Source: an uncultured Mediterraneibacter sp.
GTDB taxonomy: Bacteria > Bacillota > Clostridia > Lachnospirales > Lachnospiraceae
Assembly: GCA_944381125.1 (NCBI GenBank)
Contig: CALWKB010000143.1
Location: forward strand, 1 to 37,202
Direction of reading: 5' to 3'
DNA: 37,202 bases
In this document: positions 1 through 7,019 of the stretch, piece by piece
How the letters are laid out: every line of letters starts with the position of its first letter
How positions within the stretch are numbered: position 1 is the stretch's first letter
Made by a program: the position numbers and the translations under genes
The notes under the pieces: model-generated
What the model was told of the DNA's origin: nothing
Seen by the model: the letters and a program-made list of their open reading frames with translations, nothing else
The model's database searches: none

Positions 1-54
1 AAAGACGAGTACAGGCTGTTTAACCGTGCGGTGGAAACATTTCTTGGAAAATAA
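1..54 (+). CDS. 3' end of an unidentified protein gene (partial)
   Basis: An open frame runs from base 1 to a TAA at 52-54 and encodes the last 17 residues of a protein, ending in VETFLGK. It is followed at once by a strong hairpin terminator, which supports a real gene end. The tail is too short to assign; a helix with spaced hydrophobic residues like this would suit an alpha/beta hydrolase, but that is only a guess. It converges on proB. Confidence 0.55.
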   Translation, partial: KDEYRLFNRAVETFLGK

Positions 55-55
55 A

Positions 56-95
56 AAAAGAGGAAGAAGTGCGGATGTGCGCTTCTTCCTCTTTT
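56..95. terminator. Bidirectional intrinsic terminator between the partial gene and proB
   Basis: The arms at 56-69 (AAAAGAGGAAGAAG) and 82-95 are perfectly complementary over 14 bp, with a few more pairs inside. There is an A-run on the left and a T-run on the right, so the hairpin can end transcription from both sides. It lies between two converging genes. Confidence 0.85.
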
Positions 96-107
96 AACAT
101 TGTGATC

Positions 108-911
108 TCAGATTTTTCCGGTAAACAGTGTGCCGGCCTTCCCGCCTTTGACAATGTCATACAGGGCTTCCGGGCGTTTGCCGTTGGTGACGATGGTGTC
201 GATGCCGTTGGATGTGGCAAGCTCTGCGGCCTGCAGTTTGGTGCGCATGCCGCCGGTGCCGCGCCTGGAGCCGGCGCCGCCCGCCAGCGCGTAGACTTTC
301 TCATCGATCGTATCGATCTGTTCGATCAGTTTTGCGTTAGGGTGGAGCCTCGGGTCGCTGTCATAGAACCCGTCGATGTCAGACAGGATGACCAGCCGTT
401 TTGCACGGCAGAGTACGGCTACTACGGAAGAGAGCATATCGTTGTCGCCGAACAGACGGTCCTCGGATTCGATCTCTGTGTAGCTTACGGAGTCATTCTC
501 ATTGACGATCGGGATCACGCCCATTTCCAGAAGGGCGTCGAATGTGTTTGTCAGGTTTTCTTTTTTCTCTTCCTGCTCGATGTCCTCTGCGTTGAGAAGG
601 ATCTGGGCTACGGTCTTGTCATAATCCCCGAAAAACTTGTCATAGAGGTACATGAGGCTGCACTGCCCGACAGCGGCTGCGGCCTGTTTCATACGCATGC
701 TGTTGTAGTCCGGGCGCCCTTTCATGCTCAGTTTATTTCTTCCCACGGCAATGGCTCCGGAAGAGACCAGAATCACTTCGTATCCCATGTTCTGGATGTC
801 CGCCAGCGTGCAGACCAGACGGTCCGTGGCGCGCAGGTCGCTCCTGCCCGAGTCGTTGGTGAGTGTGGATGTTCCTACTTTTACTACAATTCTGTTATTA
901 TAAAGTGCCAT
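108..911 (-). CDS. proB: Glutamate 5-kinase
   Basis: Phosphorylates L-glutamate with ATP to give glutamyl 5-phosphate, the first step of proline synthesis in the cytoplasm. The 267-residue protein is an amino acid kinase domain only and lacks the C-terminal PUA domain of the longer E. coli type. Visible motifs are VVKVGTSTLT near residue 9, SSGAIAVG near 50, NENDSVS, FGDNDMLSS, LSDIDGFYDSDPR and a C-terminal GTGGMRTKLQAA. The start at 911 is chosen because the protein then begins MALYNNRIVVKVG and an AAAGGA lies about 11 bases upstream; an in-frame ATG at 932 has no good ribosome site. The usual partner proA is not adjacent, because the next gene downstream is on the other strand. Confidence 0.95.
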   Translation of the reverse strand: MALYNNRIVVKVGTSTLTNDSGRSDLRATDRLVCTLADIQNMGYEVILVSSGAIAVGRNKLSMKGRPDYNSMRMKQAAAAVGQCSLMYLYDKFFGDYDKTVAQILLNAEDIEQEEKKENLTNTFDALLEMGVIPIVNENDSVSYTEIESEDRLFGDNDMLSSVVAVLCRAKRLVILSDIDGFYDSDPRLHPNAKLIEQIDTIDEKVYALAGGAGSRRGTGGMRTKLQAAELATSNGIDTIVTNGKRPEALYDIVKGGKAGTLFTGKI

Positions 912-948
912 GATGCGATTTGTCCTTTCCATATTCGTTCCATCTGAT

Positions 949-972
949 ATCATATCACAGAGTCGTAAATTG
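949..972 (-). promoter_or_regulatory. Candidate proB promoter
   Basis: On the minus strand a TATGAT (949-954) lies 17 bases downstream of a weak TTTTGC box, in the 73-base gap upstream of proB. The -10 matches 5 of 6; the -35 is poor. proB may also be read through from the upstream membrane protein gene. Confidence 0.35.
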
Positions 973-984
973 CAAAAGTATATT

Positions 985-2283
985 TTATCTTTGTTTTGCA
1001 TTTGGATAGATCCGCCGCATTTTTTCATCGTCGAAGTTTTTGTCGATGAGATGTTCCCAGCCGCTGTCCGCCGCAGCGCTGCCTGCGCGCTGATCGTAGC
1101 GCACCAGCGCCGCGGACGAGACGATGATATCCGCGGCCATGAATACGACCAGGATCCAGGTGGCGATATATCCGGCGATTTTCGGGATGCGCTCGATCCA
1201 GCCGGAGAAACGTGGATAGAGCAGTTTGATCCACACGACTGCTGCGATCCCCCAGAAGAAGCAGTAGAGAAGATTGACCCTGCCGCCCAGGTTGAACGGG
1301 ATCTTACTGTAATCCCAGAAGACCTGTCCGAATACAAGTTCGGTAAACACGCTGCATACATATTCGTAAGCGCCGCCGAGGAGAGTTCCGACAAAGAAAA
1401 TGTGCCGGTCCGGCTTATCCCGGTCTTTGTACAGGAGCGTCGTAGCCAGGGTGATGGCCAGACCCCATACGATACTGAACGGCCCCCATACGAGGCTGCT
1501 GCGGCTCATCCACACGCCGCCTGTGATCCGGCAGAAGATGGTCTCGGTGAAGTCTCCGAGAAGAGAGCCGATGAGGAACAGCCAGAACAGTTTGTAGAAT
1601 CCGCAGCCTTCTGCGAATTTTCCCTCTTTTATTATCTCTTCAGATGCCTCTTCAATGGAAGGATAGACCTTTGTCATACGCCGGCTCACATAATCCACGA
1701 TCCGCCGGGCGGTTCTGTATACCGCAGTGATCAGCTTTCCGTGATTTTTTTGCTGCCCGGTTTTTGCGCGGCGCAGATGGAGAAGCGCGGCCAGGGAGAC
1801 GGCAGAGTCGATTGTAAGGAAAGCGGTAAGGAGCCATGTGATAACGGCGGGCACCGGTTTCGGGATAAATTCATAGAGAAAGATGAAAAACGTATTGCCG
1901 TACCGGACGGCTGCGGCGCCGAGTATTGCCCAAAGAAGGGTGTACTGAAGGCAGATGTATCCGTCGAAATTCCATTTTTTGTGAGAATAGTCCCACCATT
2001 TATGCCGGTTCAGGCGTTCCAGAATCTTTCCGGCGTACCATTCGGTGACGGTCGCCACGATGCCGCAGCCGATCAGCAGAAAGACCGGATCATCTGTCAG
2101 GTCGGAAAGGGTGATCTGCATAATGACCGCGGCGATGCCGTAGACCGGGCAGAACGGTCCGGTGGAAAATCCCCGGTTGGTGAAGCGCTGGTTTTTGATC
2201 GAACCGACCATGGCCTCGATCACCCAGCCGAAGAAGGAATAAATGAGAAAGAGCCAGAGAAGTTCCGTAATTGTAAGCCTCAT
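985..2283 (-). CDS. CmpB-type (putative ABC-transporter type IV family) integral membrane protein with duplicated domain
   Basis: A 432-residue polytopic membrane protein of unknown function, of the family annotated as putative ABC-transporter type IV or CmpB permease. The N-terminal half carries the family signature: FFGW near residue 17, then NRGF, GP and CPVYG between about residues 40 and 50. The second half, from about residue 205, repeats the layout in diverged form (FLIGSLLGDFTET, then RSSLVWGPFSIVWG), so the protein looks like an internal duplication joined by a hydrophilic linker around 170-205. No ATPase gene is adjacent, so an ABC role is not supported here. The start at 2283 has an AGGAGG, but 16 bases upstream, which is longer than usual. 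It precedes proB by 73 bases on the same strand. Confidence 0.8.
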   Translation of the reverse strand: MRLTITELLWLFLIYSFFGWVIEAMVGSIKNQRFTNRGFSTGPFCPVYGIAAVIMQITLSDLTDDPVFLLIGCGIVATVTEWYAGKILERLNRHKWWDYSHKKWNFDGYICLQYTLLWAILGAAAVRYGNTFFIFLYEFIPKPVPAVITWLLTAFLTIDSAVSLAALLHLRRAKTGQQKNHGKLITAVYRTARRIVDYVSRRMTKVYPSIEEASEEIIKEGKFAEGCGFYKLFWLFLIGSLLGDFTETIFCRITGGVWMSRSSLVWGPFSIVWGLAITLATTLLYKDRDKPDRHIFFVGTLLGGAYEYVCSVFTELVFGQVFWDYSKIPFNLGGRVNLLYCFFWGIAAVVWIKLLYPRFSGWIERIPKIAGYIATWILVVFMAADIIVSSAALVRYDQRAGSAAADSGWEHLIDKNFDDEKMRRIYPNAKQR

Positions 2284-2396
2284 AGTTATCTTATGTATGC
2301 CTCCTGTAATAGAAATTTTTCTGTAAAAGGTAAAAACATAGTATCACAGAGATGCCGGCATGGCAACACGGGAGACAGAAGAAGACTGGAAGGAGT

Positions 2397-2422
2397 TTTA
2401 CATACATTTAACATTTTTAACA
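2397..2422 (+). promoter_or_regulatory. Pho-box-like direct repeats upstream of ppk
   Basis: TTTACA (2397-2402), TTAACA (2408-2413) and TTAACA (2417-2422) form direct repeats. The first two starts are 11 bases apart, the spacing of PhoP-binding TT(A/T/C)ACA hexamers in Gram-positive bacteria; the third is 9 bases on, out of register. They end about 20 bases before a good -10 box, where PhoP activates. The function is inferred from sequence and from the ppk gene downstream. Confidence 0.5.
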
Positions 2423-2440
2423 TTCTATCTGCAGATTCCA

Positions 2441-2451
2441 TGTTATAAAAT
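2441..2451 (+). promoter_or_regulatory. Extended -10 promoter for the ppk-corA operon
   Basis: TG at 2441-2442, one base, then TATAAA at 2444-2449 (TATAAAAT to 2451) forms an extended -10. No good -35 is present; the Pho-like repeats sit there instead, as expected for an activator-dependent promoter. Transcription would start near 2456, giving a leader of about 260 bases to ppk. Confidence 0.5.
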
Positions 2452-2465
2452 AGACGGCGTAATAT

Positions 2466-2481
2466 CCGGGAAATATCCCGG
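2466..2481 (+). other. Short perfect hairpin in the ppk leader
   Basis: CCGGGA (2466-2471), loop AATA, TCCCGG (2476-2481). It lies just downstream of the predicted start of transcription and has no U-run, so it is not a terminator. It may stabilise the 5' end of the mRNA; the role is unknown. Confidence 0.4.
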
Positions 2482-2546
2482 CTCAGCGAAAGGAAACCAG
2501 AACGTAAGGGATATCTTCCAGGTTGATTATTGACAAAGAAAAGCGT

Positions 2547-2699
2547 ATGATACAGATGGAACTCGAACTGGATGATTCCATCTGTACAGTGATGGATTAT
2601 TTTGAGATATTTCTGAAGCGTATGATGATGTGCAGGAGAGCCGCAGAGCGACTGAACTGCAAATTCAAGCTGGTGGCGAATGGAAATAAATTATGTTGA
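2547..2699 (+). CDS. Possible 50-residue leader protein upstream of ppk
   Basis: An ATG-started frame of 50 codons ends with TGA at 2697-2699, just before the ppk ribosome site at 2704-2710, so the two could be translationally coupled. The protein is acidic at its N-terminus (MELELDD) and basic in the middle (KRMMMCRRAAERL). I do not recognise it. Codon choice resembles the neighbours, but the ribosome site in front of the ATG is weak. An in-frame TTG at 2523, with AAGGG about 12 bases upstream, is an alternative start. It could be a real small protein, a regulatory leader ORF or chance. Confidence 0.3.
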   Translation: MIQMELELDDSICTVMDYFEIFLKRMMMCRRAAERLNCKFKLVANGNKLC

Positions 2700-2716
2700 C
2701 TGCAAAGGAGAAAAAT

Positions 2717-4798
2717 ATGGAAAACATTTACATGAACAGAGAATTGTCCTGGCTGAAATTTAACGAGAGAGTGATTGAGGAGGCGGAAAGCCCGGCAGTT
2801 CCGCTGTGCGAACGCATGACGTTTGTATCTATTTATCAAAGCAATCTGGATGAATTCTTCCGGGTGAGAGTGGGATCTCTTCAGGATCAGATGCTGATTA
2901 ACCGGAAAATCAGAGACAATAAGACGAAGATGACGTCCGAAGAACAGATCAGGGCAATTCTCAAAGAAGTAAAGCGGCTGAATAAAAGAAAAGACGCGGC
3001 GTATAAAAATCTTATGGAACAGATAGCGGGATATGGAATCAGGCTGATTGATTTTACAACTGCAAAACCGGACGAAAAGAAATATCTGGAACAGTATTTC
3101 AACCGCGAGATCGTTCCCTTAAGCTCGCCCACGATCGTGGGAAAACGCCAGCCGTTTCCGTTCCTGAGAAACCAGGAGATATACGCGGTCGTGGTGCTTG
3201 AGACAAGGAGTAAAAAAGAGAGGATCGGTATTATTCCATGCACCAATAATATGGTGCAGCGCCTGATCGAGCTGCCCGGCGGGAAGGGCAGATATATGCT
3301 GTCTGAAAATGTCGTGCTTCACTATATCGGAAAAGTATTTAAAGGATATAAGGTAAAAGGAAAATCGCTGATCCGTGTAATAAGAAATGCGGATATTGAC
3401 GCGGACGCACTGTACGATGAGGATCTGGACTACAGAGATTTTATGGAAGAACTGATGAAAGAGCGGAAAAAGCTCTCGCCTGTGCGTCTTGATATGTCGC
3501 GGGAAATGGATCCGGCGGTAATCGAGGCGCTGTGCAGATATCTGGACGTACTGCCGGAACGTGTTTTTAAAAGCGAAGCTCCCCTGGATGTTTCCTTTAT
3601 TTTTGAAATTCAGGATCTGCTCCGCATGAATCCGGAGCTGTTTTATGAGAAAAGAGTTCCTCAGAAATCACCGGATTTCCGGGATGGGGAAAGTGTTCTT
3701 GACCAGATCAGGAGAGAGGATAAACTTCTGTCATATCCTTATGAGGCGATCCGGCCATTCCTTAAAATGCTCACGGAGGCGGCGGAAGATGACAGCGTGA
3801 TTTCGATTAAGATGACGCTCTACCGTCTGGCAAGACAGAGCAAGGTAATTGAGGCGCTCTGCGAGGCCGCGGAGAACGGAAAGGAAGTTGTTGTTCTTGT
3901 GGAACTGCGCGCCCGTTTTGACGAGGAAAACAATATCCGCTGGTCGCGCATGCTTGAAAAAGCAGGCTGCCAGATCATATACGGCCTGGAAGGCTATAAG
4001 GTTCACTCTAAGCTCTGCCTGATTACAAGGAGAGGAGAAGAAGGCGTCGAGTATATTACGCAGATAGGAACCGGAAACTACAATGAAAAAACAGCCCGGC
4101 TTTACACGGATCTGTCGCTTATGACAGCGGATGAACGTATCGGAATGGAAGCGGCGCGCGTGTTCCAGGCTCTGGCGAAAGGCGAAGTCGTGGAAGAGGC
4201 GGATCATCTGCTTGTCGCGCCGAAATGTCTGCAGTCCAGAGTCCTAGATATGATTGATGAAGAGATCAGACGCAAAAAGAACGGAGAGGAAGCGTATATC
4301 GGACTTAAGCTTAATTCGCTTACAGATAAGCGCATTATGGACAAACTGGTAGAGGCGTCCTGCGCCGGCATCCGCATAGATATGATCGTAAGAGGAATCT
4401 GCTGCCTTATTCCCGGTATTCCCGAAGCAACGGAGAATATCCGTGTGATAAGTATTGTGGGAAGATTTCTGGAGCATTCCAGAATTTATATTTTCGGCTG
4501 CGGCGAACGGACGAAATATTATATCGGCTCCGCGGACTTTATGACGAGAAATACAGTGAAGCGTGTAGAGGTGGCCGCACCGGTTTATTCAGAAGCGCTT
4601 AAAACAAGAATCCGGGGGATTTTTGACCTGATGCTCAGCGACAACAAAAAGGCCAGAATCGAGGACAATAAGGGCGTTTATTCGGCGGTGAAATGCGACG
4701 GAAAACCGGTTAATTCGCAGGAAGCGCTGTATCAGGAGGCGTACGACAGAGCGGCGAACAGAACGGAGAACAGCTCTTCTTCGGGAAATAATCAGTAA
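2717..4798 (+). CDS. ppk: Polyphosphate kinase (PPK1 family)
   Basis: Transfers the terminal phosphate of ATP to a growing polyphosphate chain and can run in reverse. The 693-residue protein has the full PPK1 layout: N-terminal domain starting NRELSWLKFNERV and containing SNLDEFFRVRV, a head domain, and two phospholipase-D-like C-terminal domains. The expected autophosphorylated histidine is His430 in YKVHSKLCLI, followed by IGTGNYNEKTARLYTD; the second active-site histidine is His587 in LEHSRIYIF. The start at 2717 is chosen because AAAGGAG lies 6 bases upstream; an ATG at 2693 would add eight residues but lacks a site. The tail is Ser/Asn-rich. The gene is followed by corA after 23 bases and preceded by Pho-box-like repeats. 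Confidence 0.96.
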   Translation: MENIYMNRELSWLKFNERVIEEAESPAVPLCERMTFVSIYQSNLDEFFRVRVGSLQDQMLINRKIRDNKTKMTSEEQIRAILKEVKRLNKRKDAAYKNLMEQIAGYGIRLIDFTTAKPDEKKYLEQYFNREIVPLSSPTIVGKRQPFPFLRNQEIYAVVVLETRSKKERIGIIPCTNNMVQRLIELPGGKGRYMLSENVVLHYIGKVFKGYKVKGKSLIRVIRNADIDADALYDEDLDYRDFMEELMKERKKLSPVRLDMSREMDPAVIEALCRYLDVLPERVFKSEAPLDVSFIFEIQDLLRMNPELFYEKRVPQKSPDFRDGESVLDQIRREDKLLSYPYEAIRPFLKMLTEAAEDDSVISIKMTLYRLARQSKVIEALCEAAENGKEVVVLVELRARFDEENNIRWSRMLEKAGCQIIYGLEGYKVHSKLCLITRRGEEGVEYITQIGTGNYNEKTARLYTDLSLMTADERIGMEAARVFQALAKGEVVEEADHLLVAPKCLQSRVLDMIDEEIRRKKNGEEAYIGLKLNSLTDKRIMDKLVEASCAGIRIDMIVRGICCLIPGIPEATENIRVISIVGRFLEHSRIYIFGCGERTKYYIGSADFMTRNTVKRVEVAAPVYSEALKTRIRGIFDLMLSDNKKARIEDNKGVYSAVKCDGKPVNSQEALYQEAYDRAANRTENSSSSGNNQ

Positions 4799-4821
4799 GA
4801 AAAAGACAGTAAGGTGATAAG

Positions 4822-5733
4822 ATGATTTTTAAATTTGGCGGGCAGCTGCTCCCGGTTGAACCGGATGAATGGATGAAGGATCAGGTTCCGGCGGTTTTTA
4901 TAACCGACTCAAAGCATGCGGACGAAGTGCTGGAAAAGGCAGGTATTATTTATGAAAATGAAATCCAGATTTCAAAGATAGGTTTCTGCAGACTGGAAAA
5001 TCAGCAGGACTGCGTGGTAGGAACTCTCTGCATTCCGAAACTGCTTGATGTGCTTGGCAGCAGATACAGAATGTACTTCTTTGTAAACCGGAGCAATGTG
5101 GTAATTGTGGACGATGAAGATTTTTCCGTTCGTCTGATCCGGAGGATTCAGCGCAGGAAAACGCATCAGGGAGAGACGAAGGAGAGATTTCTTTATAATT
5201 TTATCGCCGAGTTTATCAGCCGGGATCTGGAGATGCTGGCTGCTTATGAGCGGAGGCTTCTCCGGATGGAAGAGCAAGTGGGCCTGAAAGATATATCCGA
5301 CTTTCAGACGAAGCTGATGCCGATTCGTAGAGAACTTCTGAATCTGCGCAGTTATTATGATGAAATCATGGATTTGAGCCGGGAGCTGGAAGAAAATGAA
5401 AACGGCTTTTTCCTGAAGAAGCATCTGAAATATTTCGGAACCCTGGCTGACCGGGCGGACCGGCTGATGAGCCGGACCAGCCATCTTCTGGAATACGCCC
5501 AGCAGGTAAAAGACGCTTATCAGGCGCAGGTTGACGCGAAACAGAACAGCAACATGCAGTTCCTGACCGTGATTTCTACAATATTCTTCCCGCTGACATT
5601 GATTACGGGCTGGTTCGGCATGAACTTTAAAGACATGCCGGGACTGGAAAACGGATATCCGCTGATTGTGCTGCTCAGTATTGTGGTCATAATCGGATGT
5701 CTTATTATTTTCAAAAAGAAACATATAATTTAG
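4822..5733 (+). CDS. corA: CorA-family divalent metal (Mg2+) channel
   Basis: A 303-residue CorA-type protein that would let Mg2+ (or Co2+/Ni2+) into the cell as a homopentamer. It has a soluble, largely helical N-terminal domain with a long charged helix about 120-250, then two membrane segments near residues 248-266 and 278-298. The pore signature GMN is present at residues 266-268, in the context GWFGMNF. The C-terminus is short and basic (KKKH), as usual for CorA. The ribosome site is AAGGTG. It lies 23 bases behind ppk and is probably in one operon with it; since polyphosphate binds Mg2+ strongly, the pairing makes physiological sense, but that link is inference. Confidence 0.93.
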   Translation: MIFKFGGQLLPVEPDEWMKDQVPAVFITDSKHADEVLEKAGIIYENEIQISKIGFCRLENQQDCVVGTLCIPKLLDVLGSRYRMYFFVNRSNVVIVDDEDFSVRLIRRIQRRKTHQGETKERFLYNFIAEFISRDLEMLAAYERRLLRMEEQVGLKDISDFQTKLMPIRRELLNLRSYYDEIMDLSRELEENENGFFLKKHLKYFGTLADRADRLMSRTSHLLEYAQQVKDAYQAQVDAKQNSNMQFLTVISTIFFPLTLITGWFGMNFKDMPGLENGYPLIVLLSIVVIIGCLIIFKKKHII

Positions 5734-5735
5734 AT

Positions 5736-6740
5736 TTATAATTCAGGCGCTGGTCCGGAGGATTCCCTCCGGATCAGCTGCGCGTGGAGGAGAAGCGTTC
5801 CGATGGACACCTGATTCATCAGGCTGTTCAGAGCATAATAACCGCTTTTTCCCAGTTCGATTCTGTCCTGGCGGACAGATGTCAGAGGCGGATCGGTATA
5901 CGGACATACGGGGATATCGTCAAAACCGATGATGCTGATATCTTCCGGGATACGGAAGCCGAGCTGTTTGCACTGGGTAATGGCCGCGGTGGCGAAAGTG
6001 TCCTGGCAGCAGATTATCGCGGTCATGCCCATATCCAGAAATCGGGGCAGATGTTTTTCCATGCACTCCGAAAGAAAGTAGGAACAGCCGGCCCAGCTGT
6101 CGTCGGCATACAGTCCGTGATGCTCCATTGCCTGAAAAAAGGCTCTGTAGCGGACCTGCATGATATGAGAGCCGAGCGCGCTGCTCAGGTAGGCGATTTT
6201 TTCATGCCCCAGGTCTTTCAGATAAGCGATTGCCAGTTCCATACCTTCCGCATTGTCGATTCCGACGTAAGCCGTATTTGGATTCCCTACGATGTGGTTG
6301 TCGTAAAGAACCACGGGGGTGCGGCTTGTCTGGAAGTCTTTCATCCATGGTTCATTTAAAGAAAATCCGAGCGCAAAAGCTCCGGAGTAATCGTTTTGAA
6401 GCATAAACACATCATAAGAAACTTTTTCCTGTACATGAATGTCAACAGGAGCAATTTCCACTTCATATCCGGCCGGCTCTGCCATCTGCCGGAATCCCAT
6501 TACTATATCATAGGCGAAATGATGAGGTTCTTTATACTGGATATTATCCCGCTGGACAATAATGCAGAGTCTCCGGCGGGCGTTTTTATAGCGCCTCAGT
6601 TTTGTATATCCGAGTTCGACGGCTGTTTCGAGAATTTGTTTTTGTAATGTTTCGCTGATGTCCGGAGCGTTGTTCAAAGCTTTCGATACGGTTCCCTTTG
6701 ATATATTTAATTTATCGGCGATATCCTGTATTGTTGTCAT
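5736..6740 (-). CDS. LacI-family transcription regulator of the alpha-glucan locus
   Basis: A 334-residue DNA-binding protein. Residues 1-55 form the LacI helix-turn-helix (TTIQDIADKLNISKGTVSKALNNAPDIS), with VSKAL where VSRAL is common; the rest is a periplasmic-binding-protein-like sugar-sensing domain. The start at 6740 gives the usual MTTIQDIA N-terminus and has AAAGGAG just upstream; a longer frame to 6839 has no support. It is transcribed divergently from the malE-like operon across a 279-base gap, so it very likely controls that operon in response to malto-oligosaccharides. Its stop codon lies only 2 bases from that of corA, which converges on it; there is no classical terminator between them. 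Confidence 0.92.
   Translation of the reverse strand: MTTIQDIADKLNISKGTVSKALNNAPDISETLQKQILETAVELGYTKLRRYKNARRRLCIIVQRDNIQYKEPHHFAYDIVMGFRQMAEPAGYEVEIAPVDIHVQEKVSYDVFMLQNDYSGAFALGFSLNEPWMKDFQTSRTPVVLYDNHIVGNPNTAYVGIDNAEGMELAIAYLKDLGHEKIAYLSSALGSHIMQVRYRAFFQAMEHHGLYADDSWAGCSYFLSECMEKHLPRFLDMGMTAIICCQDTFATAAITQCKQLGFRIPEDISIIGFDDIPVCPYTDPPLTSVRQDRIELGKSGYYALNSLMNQVSIGTLLLHAQLIRRESSGPAPEL
5752..5775. other. Hairpin inside the 3' end of the LacI-type gene
   Basis: GGTCCGGAGG (5752-5761), loop ATTC, CCTCCGGATC (5766-5775): a 10-bp stem with one G-T pair. No T-run follows on either strand. It is the only candidate structure for ending corA transcription near the 2-base corA/lacI junction, but it is not a standard intrinsic terminator. 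Confidence 0.35.
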
Positions 6741-6758
6741 TTTCTGCTCCTTTCCGCG

Positions 6759-6774
6759 AAAAAGAATTCTTTTT
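6759..6774. promoter_or_regulatory. Palindrome at the start of transcription of the LacI-type gene
   Basis: A perfect 16-base palindrome, AAAAAGAATTCTTTTT, covers the predicted transcription start of the regulator gene (near 6770), 19-34 bases before its ATG. A symmetric site there is well placed for autorepression. A-rich/T-rich palindromes also arise by chance, so the role is uncertain. Confidence 0.35.
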
Positions 6775-6776
6775 TT

Positions 6777-6805
6777 ATTATAGAGAATATTGCGGAGAAA
6801 ATCAA
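6777..6805 (-). promoter_or_regulatory. Promoter of the LacI-type regulator gene
   Basis: On the minus strand TTGATT (6800-6805) and a consensus TATAAT (6777-6782) are separated by exactly 17 bases. Transcription would start near 6770, about 30 bases before the regulator ATG at 6740. Confidence 0.7.
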
Positions 6806-6851
6806 TTGGAGAAAATATATAGTAAATACAACGCACCATCAGTTTAGATAA

Positions 6852-6869
6852 GTTTCGGGATACGGTTTA
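6852..6869. promoter_or_regulatory. Upstream GTTTCG element in the divergent control region
   Basis: GTTTCG (6852-6857), then GGATAC, then GGTTTA. GTTTCG is the reverse complement of the CGAAAC units at 6977-6992, so this may be a second, upstream operator for the LacI-type regulator that allows looping. Support is by motif similarity only. Confidence 0.3.
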
Positions 6870-6938
6870 AAACTGCACAAATCCAGAATGCGAAAATTGT
6901 GAATAGTATATAAAGATGGCGTATTTTGCGCGATTTGC

Positions 6939-6967
6939 TTGACGCTGCCGCATAAAAGGACTAAGAT
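6939..6967 (+). promoter_or_regulatory. Promoter of the malE-like operon
   Basis: TTGACG (6939-6944) and TAAGAT (6962-6967) are separated by 17 bases. Transcription would start near 6974, about 46 bases before the malE-like ATG, and runs straight into the CGAAAC repeats. Confidence 0.65.
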
Positions 6968-6976
6968 TATACACAA

Positions 6977-6992
6977 CGAAACAATACGAAAC
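6977..6992. promoter_or_regulatory. Candidate operator, CGAAAC direct repeats
   Basis: CGAAAC (6977-6982), AATA, CGAAAC (6987-6992): two identical units one helical turn apart, starting a few bases after the predicted transcription start. A protein bound here would block the promoter. The units are direct, not inverted as in classical LacI operators, so binding by the adjacent regulator is a hypothesis. Confidence 0.4.
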
Positions 6993-7019
6993 ATTTAATA
7001 TAAGGAGGATGACGAGAGA

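Noticed and set aside
912..1394. N-terminal extension of proB to 1394
   Set aside because: It would run through the CmpB-type gene on the same strand in another frame and adds low-complexity Ser-rich sequence; the glutamate kinase fold begins at MALYNNRIVVKVG.
910..2448. Long plus-strand open frame opposite the CmpB-type gene (512 codons)
   Set aside because: It is a shadow of the real minus-strand gene: no ribosome site, no recognisable domain, and the opposite frame encodes a clear membrane protein with AGGAGG upstream.
6741..7019. Catabolite-responsive element (cre) for CcpA upstream of the glucan operon
   Set aside because: I looked for the TGNAANCGNTNNCA pattern and found no convincing match; control by HprK/CcpA remains possible but is not shown.
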